Assembly (NCBI GenBank): GCA_007123205.1
Contig: SKLM01000115.1
Location: 1 to 35,235, forward strand
DNA length: 35,235 nt
Origin: Thermoflexales bacterium
GTDB lineage: Bacteria; Chloroflexota; Anaerolineae; B4-G1
Direction: 5' to 3'
Below, piece by piece: positions 7,430 through 15,624 of the stretch (its first letter is position 1; each line of letters begins with the position of its first letter). The notes beneath the pieces are model-generated. The model was not told where the DNA came from and searched no databases. It saw only the letters and a program-made list of their open reading frames with translations. A program made the position numbers and the translations under genes.

Positions 7430-8128
7430 CTACTCGAATCCCAATCCGCGCTCGCGCAGGCTGACGAAGCGTTGTTGACCGATGATCAAGTGATCCAAGA
7501 GGTCGATGTTGAGCAGCTGCCCCGCTGCGACCAGCTGTCGGGTCACCTCCACATCCTCCGGCGACGGTGATGGGTCACCGGAGGGGTGATTGTGGGCCAC
7601 AATGACGGCCGCGCACCCGCGTTTCACGGCGTCCCGGAAGACCTCGGCTACTCGTATGTGGGACGCGTTGAGGGTGCCGACGTAGACCGTCTCAGAGCCG
7701 AGCAGGTGGTTGCGGGTATCGAGATACAAGACCCGGAAGTTCTCCTGCTCGAGATGGGCCATCTCCGCCATTAGAAGCTGCGCCACATCGGACGGCGAAC
7801 GTACGACGAGGCGATCCTCGGGGGTGGCGAAAAGCATGCGTCGGCCGAGCTCCAGCGCCGCCTTGAGCTGCGCTGTCTTAGCGTCTCCCAGCCCCCGTTC
7901 GGCGCGCAGCTCAGCGAAGCTGGCCCGGGCCAGACCAGTCAGGCCATCGTAGGTGGAAAGCAAACGGCGGGCCATGTCCAGGGCACTCTCTCCCCCCACG
8001 CCGGTGCGCAAGATGATGGCCAGTAGCTCCGCGTTGGAGAGGGCTGCCTCACCAACTAGCACAAGCCGTTCCCGTGGCCGTTCCTCCAAGGGAAGCTCCT
8101 TCATCGTGGGCCGCATCGGTTGGTTCAT
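7430..8128 (-). CDS. radC: RadC family JAB/MPN-domain protein
   Basis: This is a 232-aa protein of the RadC/DUF2466 family. A helix-hairpin-helix-like part (residues about 65-95, GLGDAKTAQLKAAL) precedes the JAB1/MPN metal-binding domain. The metal motif is HNHPSGDPSPSPED (His179, His181, Asp192). Despite the historic name, a DNA-repair role is doubtful for the family and the biochemical activity is not settled. ATG 8128 is preceded by GAGAGGT at good spacing; the frame extends upstream but without family similarity. It lies 186 bp downstream of the DsbA-cyclophilin gene on the same strand. Confidence 0.92.
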   Translation of the reverse strand: MNQPMRPTMKELPLEERPRERLVLVGEAALSNAELLAIILRTGVGGESALDMARRLLSTYDGLTGLARASFAELRAERGLGDAKTAQLKAALELGRRMLFATPEDRLVVRSPSDVAQLLMAEMAHLEQENFRVLYLDTRNHLLGSETVYVGTLNASHIRVAEVFRDAVKRGCAAVIVAHNHPSGDPSPSPEDVEVTRQLVAAGQLLNIDLLDHLIIGQQRFVSLRERGLGFE

Positions 8129-8247
8129 AGTGACCTCTCTAAGTTGGATCAGGCAGTGGCTCAGGGTCGAAAAGGTGCCACATCGACGGGCACTAAAGGG
8201 CTCTGCAACTTGGCCCATCCGCCATCGGGCCCCTACCCGAGGAGGCT

Positions 8248-8287
8248 GCCTGACGTCACTGTGTCAGGCGCCGGGAGCGACCGGCGC
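8248..8287 (-). terminator. Paired hairpins between the DsbA fusion and radC
   Basis: Two adjacent perfect stems occur: GCCTGAC/GTCAGGC (8248-8254 with 8263-8269) and GCGCCGG/CCGGCGC (8268-8274 with 8281-8287). They sit about 30-65 bp past the stop codon of the minus-strand lipoprotein gene. No clean T run follows, so they may be a weak terminator or an mRNA 3' stabiliser. Confidence 0.4.
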
Positions 8288-8314
8288 GAGACTGCTGAAC
8301 GGCGTGTCCGTATG

Positions 8315-9568
8315 CTAGTCGCCAATCAGAATCGTCTCGATAGTGTCCGGTTGCGGCTGATCGGGCCCGCGGGTTCTCGCGGTGAGCCTCTCGGCGACAT
8401 CCATACCTTCGACTACGCGGCCTATGATGGTGAAACTCCCCGTCATCTGAGGCTGGGGCGTGTAGGTGATGAAGAATGAGCTGCTATTCATGTCGGGAGC
8501 ACCGATGTACAGAGCAAGGAGACCGGCCTCGTCGAAGGTGAGATCATCTGTGGTCTCGTCCTCGCAGTAGTAGCCCGGGAAAGGCAACGCAGTCCCCGAA
8601 TTGCTCGGGTCCCCGCTCAGAGCAACCTGCTCGTGGTTCACGAAGAAGAAATCGAGGCCGTCATACCATCCCTGTTGGGCCAGGAAAGCGAAGCTGTTGA
8701 CGTTGGTAGGCGCCTGGTCAGCGAAGAGCTCAACCCTGATGTCGCCCTTGCTCGTGCGGATTGTCGCCGTGTAGTCCTCGGCGGGTTCGATGACCTGAGG
8801 TGGTGGCGATTGGTACATCTTGTCGCGCACGCTAACCATGCCGATGAAGCCTTCGAGTTGACCGAAGCCGCCAAACTGCTGAGTCGGATAGAAGATGTCG
8901 TTGACGACGTAGGTAGGAGTCGCCAGCTGTCCGTACTCACTATAGGCGTCATAGTCGGCCAAGATCTGATCCCGGTAGACGTGGTTCGTGAGGGCGTCTT
9001 CGAAGCGTTCGGTATCGAGCTCCAGAGCTTCAGCATAGTCGACGAGGGTCCCCAGGAGCTGGTCCTCTGAGAGGCCTCGCCATTCCTGCTGGTTCTCGTA
9101 AAGCAGGTCATGCATCTCCCAGAACTTCCCCTGAGCGGCGGCTGCCTCCGAGGCCTCGGCGGTGATGAGGGCCTTATCGTGGATGCCGGTCAAGGGAAGA
9201 TGCCGATAGACGAACCGGATGTCGTCGCCATATATGTCCCTCAGGTAATGACGCAATGTGTGCAGCCCAGAGCAGGCCGGGCACTCGAAGTCGGCGTACT
9301 CGATGAACGTGATCGCAGCGTCCTCGGGACCCACAGCGTGGTCGTCCTCGGTGATGGGCGGAACCGGCGACGCGGGCGGAAGGGTGAAGACCTGGCAGGT
9401 TGCTGCTGCGGTGGGCACCTCAGGGGTGGCTGGATCGTCAAGACTCGCATCCGGCGTCGGAGGCACGGGAGAGGGAGAGGGCGGGGGGGTGGCCTCCGGA
9501 GCGGGTTGGGCACAGCCGGCCGCGAACCCGAATAGGAACACGAGCGACATTATGAAGACTCTACGCAC
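8315..9568 (-). CDS. Lipoprotein fusing a DsbA-like thioredoxin domain to a degenerate cyclophilin
   Basis: This 417-aa exported lipoprotein has a lipobox ending in Cys19 (AAGC), then a Pro/Thr/Ser-rich linker (about 20-75). The DsbA/thioredoxin-like domain has CPAC (Cys96-Cys99) and the cis-proline in ATPT (Pro218). From about residue 265 a cyclophilin-type prolyl isomerase domain follows (IRVELFADQAPTNVNSFAFL, SSFFIT, GRVVEGMDV). In normal cyclophilins the active-site FHRV contains the catalytic Arg; here the segment reads FFFV (307-310), so Arg is replaced by Phe309, and the usual QGGD is LSGD. Isomerase activity is therefore doubtful. The predicted role is disulfide formation or folding help at the membrane surface. 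The GTG start is supported by AGGAGG at ideal spacing. Confidence 0.9.
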   Translation of the reverse strand: MRRVFIMSLVFLFGFAAGCAQPAPEATPPPSPSPVPPTPDASLDDPATPEVPTAAATCQVFTLPPASPVPPITEDDHAVGPEDAAITFIEYADFECPACSGLHTLRHYLRDIYGDDIRFVYRHLPLTGIHDKALITAEASEAAAAQGKFWEMHDLLYENQQEWRGLSEDQLLGTLVDYAEALELDTERFEDALTNHVYRDQILADYDAYSEYGQLATPTYVVNDIFYPTQQFGGFGQLEGFIGMVSVRDKMYQSPPPQVIEPAEDYTATIRTSKGDIRVELFADQAPTNVNSFAFLAQQGWYDGLDFFFVNHEQVALSGDPSNSGTALPFPGYYCEDETTDDLTFDEAGLLALYIGAPDMNSSSFFITYTPQPQMTGSFTIIGRVVEGMDVAERLTARTRGPDQPQPDTIETILIGD

Positions 9569-9816
9569 GACAACCTCCTGATCTTGGTACGACGCCAGCT
9601 AAGACGACGCTGAGTTCTGAGCCAACGAACCGCATTTGACCGGCCCGGGCGATGGGACCTCAACCTGGGCAGGACGGGGGCACTGGTCATCGCGAGGGAG
9701 AGCGGTCGAACTGCAAGACCTTTGGCCCTCTGATGACGACAACCAGTTGAGGCAGCGGTCCCGCTCGATCAGGGCGCGTCGCAGGCGCAGGATGTCTCAG
9801 GCTGAAATCAACGCTT

Positions 9817-9844
9817 AGTATAGGAACGGGATTGTACCATACAA
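9817..9844 (-). promoter_or_regulatory. Possible promoter for the DsbA-cyclophilin gene
   Basis: Read on the minus strand, TTGTAT (9839-9844) and TATACT (9817-9822) are separated by 16 bp. This would give a leader of about 240 nt before the GTG start at 9568. The -35 box is poor, so the call is tentative. Confidence 0.35.
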
Positions 9845-9994
9845 AGCCGAGGTCGACCATACGATGGCGAAGCAGCGTTTGAGGATCCTTCCTAGCGGCA
9901 CGGCAATGCCGGGCCGGATCTCTCCCCAGGAGGTGAGGGGCGGATGGGCTGGAGCTGGCTGGGGTGGTCGCTTCGACCCACGAGGTCGAGGTGC

Positions 9995-10023
9995 TTGGCA
10001 GGCATTGGTATCCGAGGTACAAT
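9995..10023 (+). promoter_or_regulatory. Promoter upstream of pcm
   Basis: TTGGCA (9995-10000) and TACAAT (10018-10023) are separated by exactly 17 bp, each one mismatch from consensus. Transcription would start near 10030, some 360 nt before the pcm ATG, leaving a long leader or room for a small RNA. Confidence 0.65.
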
Positions 10024-10029
10024 TCGGTG

Positions 10030-10388
10030 ACAGGTAGAGATAGGCAGCGAGAAGGTTGCCCACCTGATGGTGATCCTTGATGGTGATCCGGGATAAGGTG
10101 GTTGCAGCCCAGTGCGGCGATTATGACAGGGCCACTGAGGCAGCCTGTATGGGTGGCGTGAAGGCAGCATTATTGCTGCTCGAAGCAGGGCCTACGCCGC
10201 GACATCCGCGCATTCGTCGTACGACAACCTCAGACGAGTGAGAAGGCTGTTACTGTGGACGACCGAGGAGAACAAGGGGGCCATACTCGGTCCAAGAGGA
10301 GTGAGATGCTTCGCGGCCATTTCTCCAGGGAGACGGGCAAGCCGGGCTCAGAGTCTGCTCTCTGTCAGTGAGCGGCCGGAATCGAACA
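10030..10388 (+). promoter_or_regulatory. Long leader or small RNA region before pcm
   Basis: Inverted repeats occur in series: CAGGT/ACCTG enclosing GGCA/TGCC (about 10031-10065), GCAGCA/TGCTGC near 10166-10181, and a bulged stem TGGA..CCGAG with CTCGG-TCCA (10256-10267 with 10286-10294). A 12-bp direct repeat (TGATGGTGATCC) occurs twice with a 13-bp period at 10065-10089. Its function is unknown, and no riboswitch class was identified. Confidence 0.35.
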
Positions 10389-11027
10389 ATGCGAGAGCCT
10401 ATGGTCTTTCAAGCGATCAGGAGTCGAGGTGTCACGGACGAGCGTGTTCTCCAAGCTATGGAGAACGTCCCCCGCCACTTGTTCGTGCCAGAGGATCAGC
10501 GGGACGCGGCTTATGGGGACTACCCGCTCCCGATTGGGTTTGGTCAGACCATCTCCCAGCCTTATGTCGTCGCGATGATGACGGAACTGCTGGAGTTGGC
10601 AGAGGGTGACCGCGTTCTGGAAGTGGGCACGGGCTCGGGCTATCAGGCAGCGGTGCTGGCTGAGCTCCCCGACGTGGAAGTGTACACCGTTGAGATCATC
10701 CCAGAGCTGGCGGAGAAGGCCAAGGAGACGCTGGAATCACTGGGCTACACTAATGTCCACCTGAAGCAGGGGGACGGCTACCACGGTTGGCCCGAGCACG
10801 CTCCCTTCGATGGCATCATTGTCACCGCTGCCCCAGACCACGTTCCAGCACCGTTGAAGGAACAGCTGGCCGTGGGGGGACGGATGGTGGTCCCTATTGG
10901 ACCGCGGGGGGGCTACCAGACTCTGTGGAAGTTCGTGAAGCAGCCCGACGGAGAGCTCACCGCCCACAACGAAGGTGGCGTCGCGTTCGTCCCCTTCACC
11001 GGGGAGGCCGCCCGAAGGGCCGAGTAG
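10389..11027 (+). CDS. pcm: Protein-L-isoaspartate O-methyltransferase
   Basis: This is a cytosolic repair enzyme of 212 aa that methylates L-isoaspartyl residues in damaged proteins using S-adenosylmethionine, which starts their conversion back to aspartate. The substrate-loop signature GFGQTISQP (50-58) and the SAM-binding motif VLEVGTGSGYQAAVL (76-90) are intact, and the length is typical. ATG 10389 is chosen because family members begin with MRE-like sequence followed by RGVxDERVLxAMxxVPRHLFVP, as here; an in-frame GTG at 10368 would add seven residues. The ribosome-binding site is weak for both. It ends 13 bp before the convergent MFS gene with no terminator visible between them. Confidence 0.93.
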   Translation: MREPMVFQAIRSRGVTDERVLQAMENVPRHLFVPEDQRDAAYGDYPLPIGFGQTISQPYVVAMMTELLELAEGDRVLEVGTGSGYQAAVLAELPDVEVYTVEIIPELAEKAKETLESLGYTNVHLKQGDGYHGWPEHAPFDGIIVTAAPDHVPAPLKEQLAVGGRMVVPIGPRGGYQTLWKFVKQPDGELTAHNEGGVAFVPFTGEAARRAE

Positions 11028-11040
11028 GGACAGGGGCCGG

Positions 11041-12240
11041 CTAGACGTCTCCCCGATTCAGCCACACGGAGCTCACAAGCAGGGTGACGGGGATCAGCAC
11101 CAGTGAGGCGACGATAGGATACGACGAATCCGCCGCGTAAAGCCAGCCGGCCGTATAGGGAGCAAGCACCTGAGCCGCAGCGATGGCTGTCTCCGTGGCC
11201 CCCAGCACCAGCCCACGATCCTCCTGATCGGCCAGAGTGGTTGCCTGGGCCTGGGTCAAGGATCGGCATCCCTGATAAGCGCCGCGCAGTAGATAAGCCA
11301 CCGCGAGGACGGGGAACGTGGCGGCAAGGAGGAGGACCAGGGCAGAGAACCAGACGAGGCCCTGACCGACCAACAATGCCCTGGACGGATGGAGGAGCGA
11401 TGATTGGGTCGTCGTCCGGACCCGAGGTGCACCCTCATCACGGAAAGGGTCCTGTCGAGCGGCGCCATCGCTCAGACGTCCGAGGAGCGGACCGAGAAAG
11501 GCGGCGCCCAGGGCTTGGAAGGAACCGAGCGCCCCGATCTGGGCTATGCTCCAGCCGCCACCGTGTTTCAGGAAGTTGGACGCGAGAGGATAGCTGAGGA
11601 ACATCGCGGCAAACATAAGCCAGACGACAGCGGCGAAGGAAAGGAAGCGTCGATTGAGCAGCGACTCCCACTGGCGACGTCGATGGGAGCGGGGTTTCGC
11701 CGGCTGGGGGGAGACGTGGAGCACGGTCAACATGGAGAGGGCAAAGACCAGAGCTGAAACGAAGTAGACCATCCGCATGCTCGTGGCCTCGGCTATCCAG
11801 CCGCCGACAGGGGGAGAGAGCACACCCCCGATAGCGTAACCAGCGAAGACAGTGGTGAAGGTCCGCGCCAGACGGCGGCCGCCTACCGAATGGGCGAGGT
11901 ATGCATTGATCACCGGGACGCAGTAGGCCGAGAGCGCGTAGATCAAGAGACCAGGGATGAGACCCTGCCAGCTGCGTGCCGCGCCCACCACCAGAACCCC
12001 CGCTACACCGACCATCCATCCGCCAACCACGAGCCGCTTGCGTGGTATCCGATCGGCCATTATGCCTCCGGGCAGATAGACGGCTGCCCGGATGACGGCA
12101 GCGGCGGAAAGAACTGTTCCAAGTTGGACAGGATCAGCGCCGAGTTGCTCGATGTACAGAGGCTCGATGTAGAAGAAGAGCCCCTCCCCGAAGCCCCAAA
12201 GGAGGAGGGCCAGTGCGATCAGACGGACGTCACGATTCAT
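11041..12240 (-). CDS. MFS family transporter
   Basis: This 399-aa integral membrane protein has about 12 hydrophobic segments in two halves, with a basic cytoplasmic loop in the middle (about 185-205) and a second hydrophilic loop near 265-300. The loop between helices 2 and 3 carries the MFS motif-A-like sequence GGIMADRIPRKRL. Helix 1 shows GFGEGLFFYIEP, seen in MFS proteins of unknown substrate. Transport direction and substrate cannot be read from the sequence. The start is ATG 12240; the frame opens at a TTG two codons earlier. No convincing ribosome-binding site is visible. It is convergent with pcm and divergent from the THEP1 NTPase. Confidence 0.85.
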   Translation of the reverse strand: MNRDVRLIALALLLWGFGEGLFFYIEPLYIEQLGADPVQLGTVLSAAAVIRAAVYLPGGIMADRIPRKRLVVGGWMVGVAGVLVVGAARSWQGLIPGLLIYALSAYCVPVINAYLAHSVGGRRLARTFTTVFAGYAIGGVLSPPVGGWIAEATSMRMVYFVSALVFALSMLTVLHVSPQPAKPRSHRRRQWESLLNRRFLSFAAVVWLMFAAMFLSYPLASNFLKHGGGWSIAQIGALGSFQALGAAFLGPLLGRLSDGAARQDPFRDEGAPRVRTTTQSSLLHPSRALLVGQGLVWFSALVLLLAATFPVLAVAYLLRGAYQGCRSLTQAQATTLADQEDRGLVLGATETAIAAAQVLAPYTAGWLYAADSSYPIVASLVLIPVTLLVSSVWLNRGDV

Positions 12241-12623
12241 AGGCAATGGGCAAAGATGCGATAATTGGCGGGCGGGCCATCACGCAACGTTGGCGGCGAA
12301 CAGGATGTAGCGACGGGCTTGCCGATATGGAACTCCAGCGCCAGCGAGACCGATCCCCTGACCGAGGCGCGGCGCCGCAGCAATTCTACATCGCTGTCCC
12401 TGTTTCGACAACGGGAGTTCAAGGGTGTGGAGAGGGTGGTGTTTGGCTCGATGAGTGGGGCTGATGGGGCGAGCGGATTGATGCCCAAGGTGACGTCGCG
12501 CTGGTAGAGCCGAGGGGATCCCGGCTCACGGCCCGGCACCGCCGGGCTGGGTCTCTGTTCCAGGGGGAGAGGTGATATGCTCGGCAGATCGGTGGGGTGG
12601 GACTACTGGTATGGGAGGCGCTG
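12241..12623. other. Divergent intergenic region, no gene seen
   Basis: About 380 bp separates the MFS and NTPase genes. It holds a perfect GCCCGGC/GCCGGGC hairpin (12531-12537 with 12541-12547) but no T tract, and no promoter better than weak candidates. Overlapping frames on both strands lack protein character. Confidence 0.5.
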
Positions 12624-13163
12624 ATGGGAAGGACACTGCTACTGACCGGGCGACCGGGCATCGGGAAGACGACGATTATCAAGGAAGTAGCGGACAGGCT
12701 GGGAGACCGGGCCGGAGGATTCTACACGGAGGAGATCCGCGATCAACGGGGGCGTCGAGAGGGCTTCCGACTGGTGACTCTGGACGGCGACGAAGCGGTG
12801 ATGGCTCACACGGATCTTCGAAGGGGGAGCCGACCAGAGGTCGGCCGCTACGGGGTGGACCTGGCGGCCGTCGACGAGGTCGGGGTAGGCGCGCTCCGGC
12901 GGGCGATGGCGTCGGATCTCGTGGTCATCGTGGACGAGGTGGGGAAGATGGAACTGTTCAGCGAGGCCTTCAGGATGGTCGTCCGTGAAGCCGTGGTAGG
13001 CCCTAATCCGGTTCTGGGCACGGTTATGACGGGGACGCACTCCTGGGTTGACGAACTGAGGAGAAGACCAGAGGTAGAGGTGTGGGTCATCACGCCCGAG
13101 AACCGAGACGCATTAGCTAAGCGAATCTGGAGATGGCTTGGCGTTGACGCTGGGTCCAAATGA
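12624..13163 (+). CDS. THEP1-type nucleoside-triphosphatase
   Basis: This 179-aa P-loop NTPase is of the THEP1/COG1618 family, best known from thermophilic archaea and bacteria and from the human cancer-related NTPase. Members hydrolyse ATP, GTP and other nucleoside triphosphates slowly in vitro; the physiological role is unsettled. Walker A is GRPGIGKTT (9-17) and Walker B is VVIVDEVGKME (100-110, Asp104-Glu105). GGFYTEEIR (31-39) is characteristic of the family. ATG 12624 has GGGAGG at ideal spacing; the frame is open for nine codons upstream without family similarity. The promoter of the next gene overlaps its last codons. Confidence 0.9.
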   Translation: MGRTLLLTGRPGIGKTTIIKEVADRLGDRAGGFYTEEIRDQRGRREGFRLVTLDGDEAVMAHTDLRRGSRPEVGRYGVDLAAVDEVGVGALRRAMASDLVVIVDEVGKMELFSEAFRMVVREAVVGPNPVLGTVMTGTHSWVDELRRRPEVEVWVITPENRDALAKRIWRWLGVDAGSK

Positions 13164-13172
13164 CGGTACAAT
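13144..13172 (+). promoter_or_regulatory. Promoter of the R3H ATPase-tmk operon
   Basis: TTGACG (13144-13149) and TACAAT (13167-13172) are 17 bp apart, each one mismatch from consensus. The -35 box lies in the last codons of the THEP1 gene, whose stop codon is at 13161-13163. The start of transcription is predicted near 13179. Confidence 0.75.
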
Positions 13173-13178
13173 GATGTC

Positions 13179-13328
13179 GAGGAAGGGTCTGCCGACCGGG
13201 GGTTCGTGACACGGCACGCAAGGATGTGATGAGCTTCCGGAGGCTGAAGTCTGGGCAGGGCACGCGGTCGGCAGACGAGTTGATGTCAAGGGATCGAGTT
13301 TCCAGACGTTCAGCAGCTGACGCAAGAT
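13179..13328 (+). promoter_or_regulatory. Leader closed by a 12-bp inverted repeat
   Basis: GTCTGCCGACCG (13187-13198) is perfectly complementary to 13265-13276, so the leader can form a long stem that encloses 66 nt. Inside is a small AGCTT hairpin with a CCGG loop near 13230. The arrangement resembles a folded regulatory domain, with 52 nt left between the closing stem and the start codon. No known riboswitch class was recognised. Confidence 0.5.
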
Positions 13329-14915
13329 ATGGTTGACGAAAGAGATCATCTGTATAACCACATAACTGACAATCTGGATGCGATGATGGGCATCCTTCCG
13401 GACGACATTCGAGCTGTTCTGGAGAAGAAAGGCCGGCGCGATGACCTATTGGAGGTCATCCTAGACCTTGGACGTGTGCCCACGGCGCGTTATACGGACG
13501 GCGAGATCGTGCTTCGGGAGATGGAGGTGAACCGGGGCGAGATCCAGCAGGTCGTAGAACGGATCGGGGAGTTTGACGAGGACAATCGCGCCGGGATTGC
13601 TCGGACGCTGCACCGGATCGCCGCGATCCGCAATCGGAAAGGCGACGTGGTGGGGTTGACGTGCCGCGTGGGAAGGGCCGTGTTCGGCACCATCTCGATC
13701 ATCCAGGACATCGTTGAGAGCGGCAGCAGTATCCTGCTGCTGGGACGCCCGGGCGTTGGGAAGACGACGATGCTGCGTGAGGCAGCTCGTGTTCTGGCGG
13801 AGAAGAAGCGGGTTGTCATCGTAGACACGTCCAACGAGATCGGAGGGGACGGCGATATCCCCCATCCGGCCATAGGTCGAGCGCGGCGAATGCAGGTGGA
13901 GGCTCCTGCGCTGCAGCACGAGGTGATGATCGAGGCCGTGGAGAACCACAATCCCGAAGTGATCGTCATCGACGAGATCGGTCGGGAGCTGGAAGCCGTG
14001 GCAGCGCGAACCATCGCGGAGCGGGGCGTGCAGCTTATCGGAACCGCTCACGGGAACACGCTGGACAATCTGCTCATGAATCCAACGTTGTCTGACCTGG
14101 TCGGCGGTGTCGAGAGTGTGACCCTATCGGATGAGGAGGCGCGCCGACGCAAGACACAGAAGACGATCTTGGAGCGGCGCGCGCCCCCGACGTTTGACGT
14201 CTTGATTGAGTTGGAGGCACGACAGCGGCTGATCGTCCACGAGAGTGTGGCCCATTCTGTGGATGCCCTGCTGAGAGGGCAGGCGCGTCTGCAGGTTGAG
14301 CGGCGGTACCGGGATGCGTCGGGACAGATCGCGAGCGAGAGGACGACACCCGTGTCCTTGCAGGACCGTGAGCGGGGGCAGAGAGGCCTACGCGGAGAGT
14401 CGATGGTCGGGCAGCCGGTGGTGTCCGAAGCACAGACGATACTCGCCGCAGGCGAAGAACCAATCCACGTCTACTCATACGGGATCAACCGGAATCGGCT
14501 GCAGAGAGCGGCGAAGCGTGTGCACGCGCCGATCCACTTGGTGAAGGATATGGCGGAGGCGGATCTGATGGTCACGACGAAGGAGTTCTACGGCCACCGC
14601 ACCAAGGTGATCCAGGAGGCAGAGCAGCGAGACCTGCCAATCTACGTATTGCGCAGCGACACCATCGGTCAGATGCAGAGCTGTCTCGGGGAGGTTTTCC
14701 ACATCGAGAGCGGGGATGCCAAGCTGCTGGATCAGGCGCTGGCAGAGGCCGAGAGGGCCATCGACCAGGTACTGGGCGGTGAGGTGGAAGCCATCCTCTC
14801 TCCACAGAATGCGTACGTTCGGCGCCGGCAGCACGAACTGGCGAGGGCAGCGGATCTCGCGTCGATGTCCCGGGGCAAAGAGCCTCATCGGCGCGTGCGC
14901 ATCTCTCAGAGGTAG
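13329..14915 (+). CDS. SpoIIIAA-like AAA ATPase with R3H domain (Ycf45-type)
   Basis: This 528-aa protein joins an ATPase related to SpoIIIAA and to secretion/pilus ATPases (residues about 90-300) with a C-terminal nucleic-acid-binding R3H domain. Walker A is GRPGVGKTT (139-147) and Walker B is VIVIDEIG (211-218). Residues 322-375 are a charged, probably flexible linker. Residues 378-480 form a second conserved alpha/beta part. The R3H-type segment is at 493-526 (PQNAYVRRRQHELA). Similar proteins occur in cyanobacteria, plastids (ycf45) and Chloroflexota; their function is unknown and single-stranded nucleic acid binding is inferred from R3H. ATG 13329 has no good ribosome-binding site. tmk follows after 13 bp. 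Confidence 0.88.
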   Translation: MVDERDHLYNHITDNLDAMMGILPDDIRAVLEKKGRRDDLLEVILDLGRVPTARYTDGEIVLREMEVNRGEIQQVVERIGEFDEDNRAGIARTLHRIAAIRNRKGDVVGLTCRVGRAVFGTISIIQDIVESGSSILLLGRPGVGKTTMLREAARVLAEKKRVVIVDTSNEIGGDGDIPHPAIGRARRMQVEAPALQHEVMIEAVENHNPEVIVIDEIGRELEAVAARTIAERGVQLIGTAHGNTLDNLLMNPTLSDLVGGVESVTLSDEEARRRKTQKTILERRAPPTFDVLIELEARQRLIVHESVAHSVDALLRGQARLQVERRYRDASGQIASERTTPVSLQDRERGQRGLRGESMVGQPVVSEAQTILAAGEEPIHVYSYGINRNRLQRAAKRVHAPIHLVKDMAEADLMVTTKEFYGHRTKVIQEAEQRDLPIYVLRSDTIGQMQSCLGEVFHIESGDAKLLDQALAEAERAIDQVLGGEVEAILSPQNAYVRRRQHELARAADLASMSRGKEPHRRVRISQR

Positions 14916-14928
14916 GCTTGAGGGCAGC

Positions 14929-15567
14929 GTGTCGAGGGGCACTTTCATCACCTTTGAGGGCCCGGACGGTAGCGGCAAGACCACACAGGCCCGGCTTCTG
15001 GTAGAGTGGCTTGGGGATCAGGGCTATGAGGCGCTCCTTACGCGGGAACCGGGGGGCACCGCGATAGGCGACCAGATCCGGAACGTACTGCACCGCCCCG
15101 ACAACGTGGGGATGGACCCCCGGACTGAGTTTCTGCTCTATTCGGCTTCGCGCGCCCAGCACGTCTCACAGGTCATCCTGCCGGCCCTGGCGGCCGGCAA
15201 CGTCGTGGTCTGCGATCGATACGCAGACAGCTCCCGCGCCTATCAAGGATATGGTCGGGGCCTCGCTCTGGAGATGGTGGAGATGATCACCGGTTTTGCG
15301 ACGCAGAGCTTGACACCCGATATCACATTGTACCTCGATATCCCCCCACGTGAAGGGCTAGAGCGGCGGGTGCTGGGCGGGGAAGAATGGAACCGGATGG
15401 ACGCGGAGGCTCTTGCCTTCCATCAACGCGTCCGCTCAGGCTACCTGGAGCTAGCCGGTGCGGACCCAGCCCGTTGGAGCGTGCTCAGCGCCAATCGCCC
15501 ATTGGAAGAGCTACAGGCTGAGGTTCGAGCCGTGGTTTCCGCGCATCGGAAACTGGTCGCGAAGTAG
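14929..15567 (+). CDS. tmk: Thymidylate kinase
   Basis: This cytosolic enzyme (212 aa) phosphorylates dTMP to dTDP with ATP, an essential step in making dTTP. The P-loop is FEGPDGSGKTTQ (9-20), the DRY motif CDRYADSSRAYQG (95-107) binds the nucleotide, and TREPGG (38-43) is also diagnostic. A LID-like segment lies around 145-165. GTG 14929 starts just before the conserved beta-strand and has GAGGG upstream; the frame continues upstream only as a shadow inside the R3H gene. It lies 13 bp after the R3H ATPase, so co-transcription is likely. Confidence 0.95.
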   Translation: MSRGTFITFEGPDGSGKTTQARLLVEWLGDQGYEALLTREPGGTAIGDQIRNVLHRPDNVGMDPRTEFLLYSASRAQHVSQVILPALAAGNVVVCDRYADSSRAYQGYGRGLALEMVEMITGFATQSLTPDITLYLDIPPREGLERRVLGGEEWNRMDAEALAFHQRVRSGYLELAGADPARWSVLSANRPLEELQAEVRAVVSAHRKLVAK

Positions 15568-15624
15568 CGAGATGCGGGTGGTGGGTTGTCCACGAAGGCC
15601 CGGCGCAGAGTGCTCTCCAGGGGC

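Larger units (their letters stand above)
9569..10388. other. Gene-free divergent region between the DsbA fusion and pcm
   Basis: About 820 bp carries no open frame with protein character. It contains a weak minus-strand promoter (9817-9844), a good plus-strand promoter (9995-10023), and a plus-strand leader with hairpins and a 12-bp direct repeat (10065-10076 and 10078-10089). No tRNA, SRP RNA or RNase P signature was recognised. Confidence 0.6.

Noticed and set aside
12531-12547. Terminator at a perfect GC-rich hairpin between the MFS and THEP1 genes
   Set aside because: The genes are divergent, so no transcript is expected to end there, and no T tract follows on either strand.
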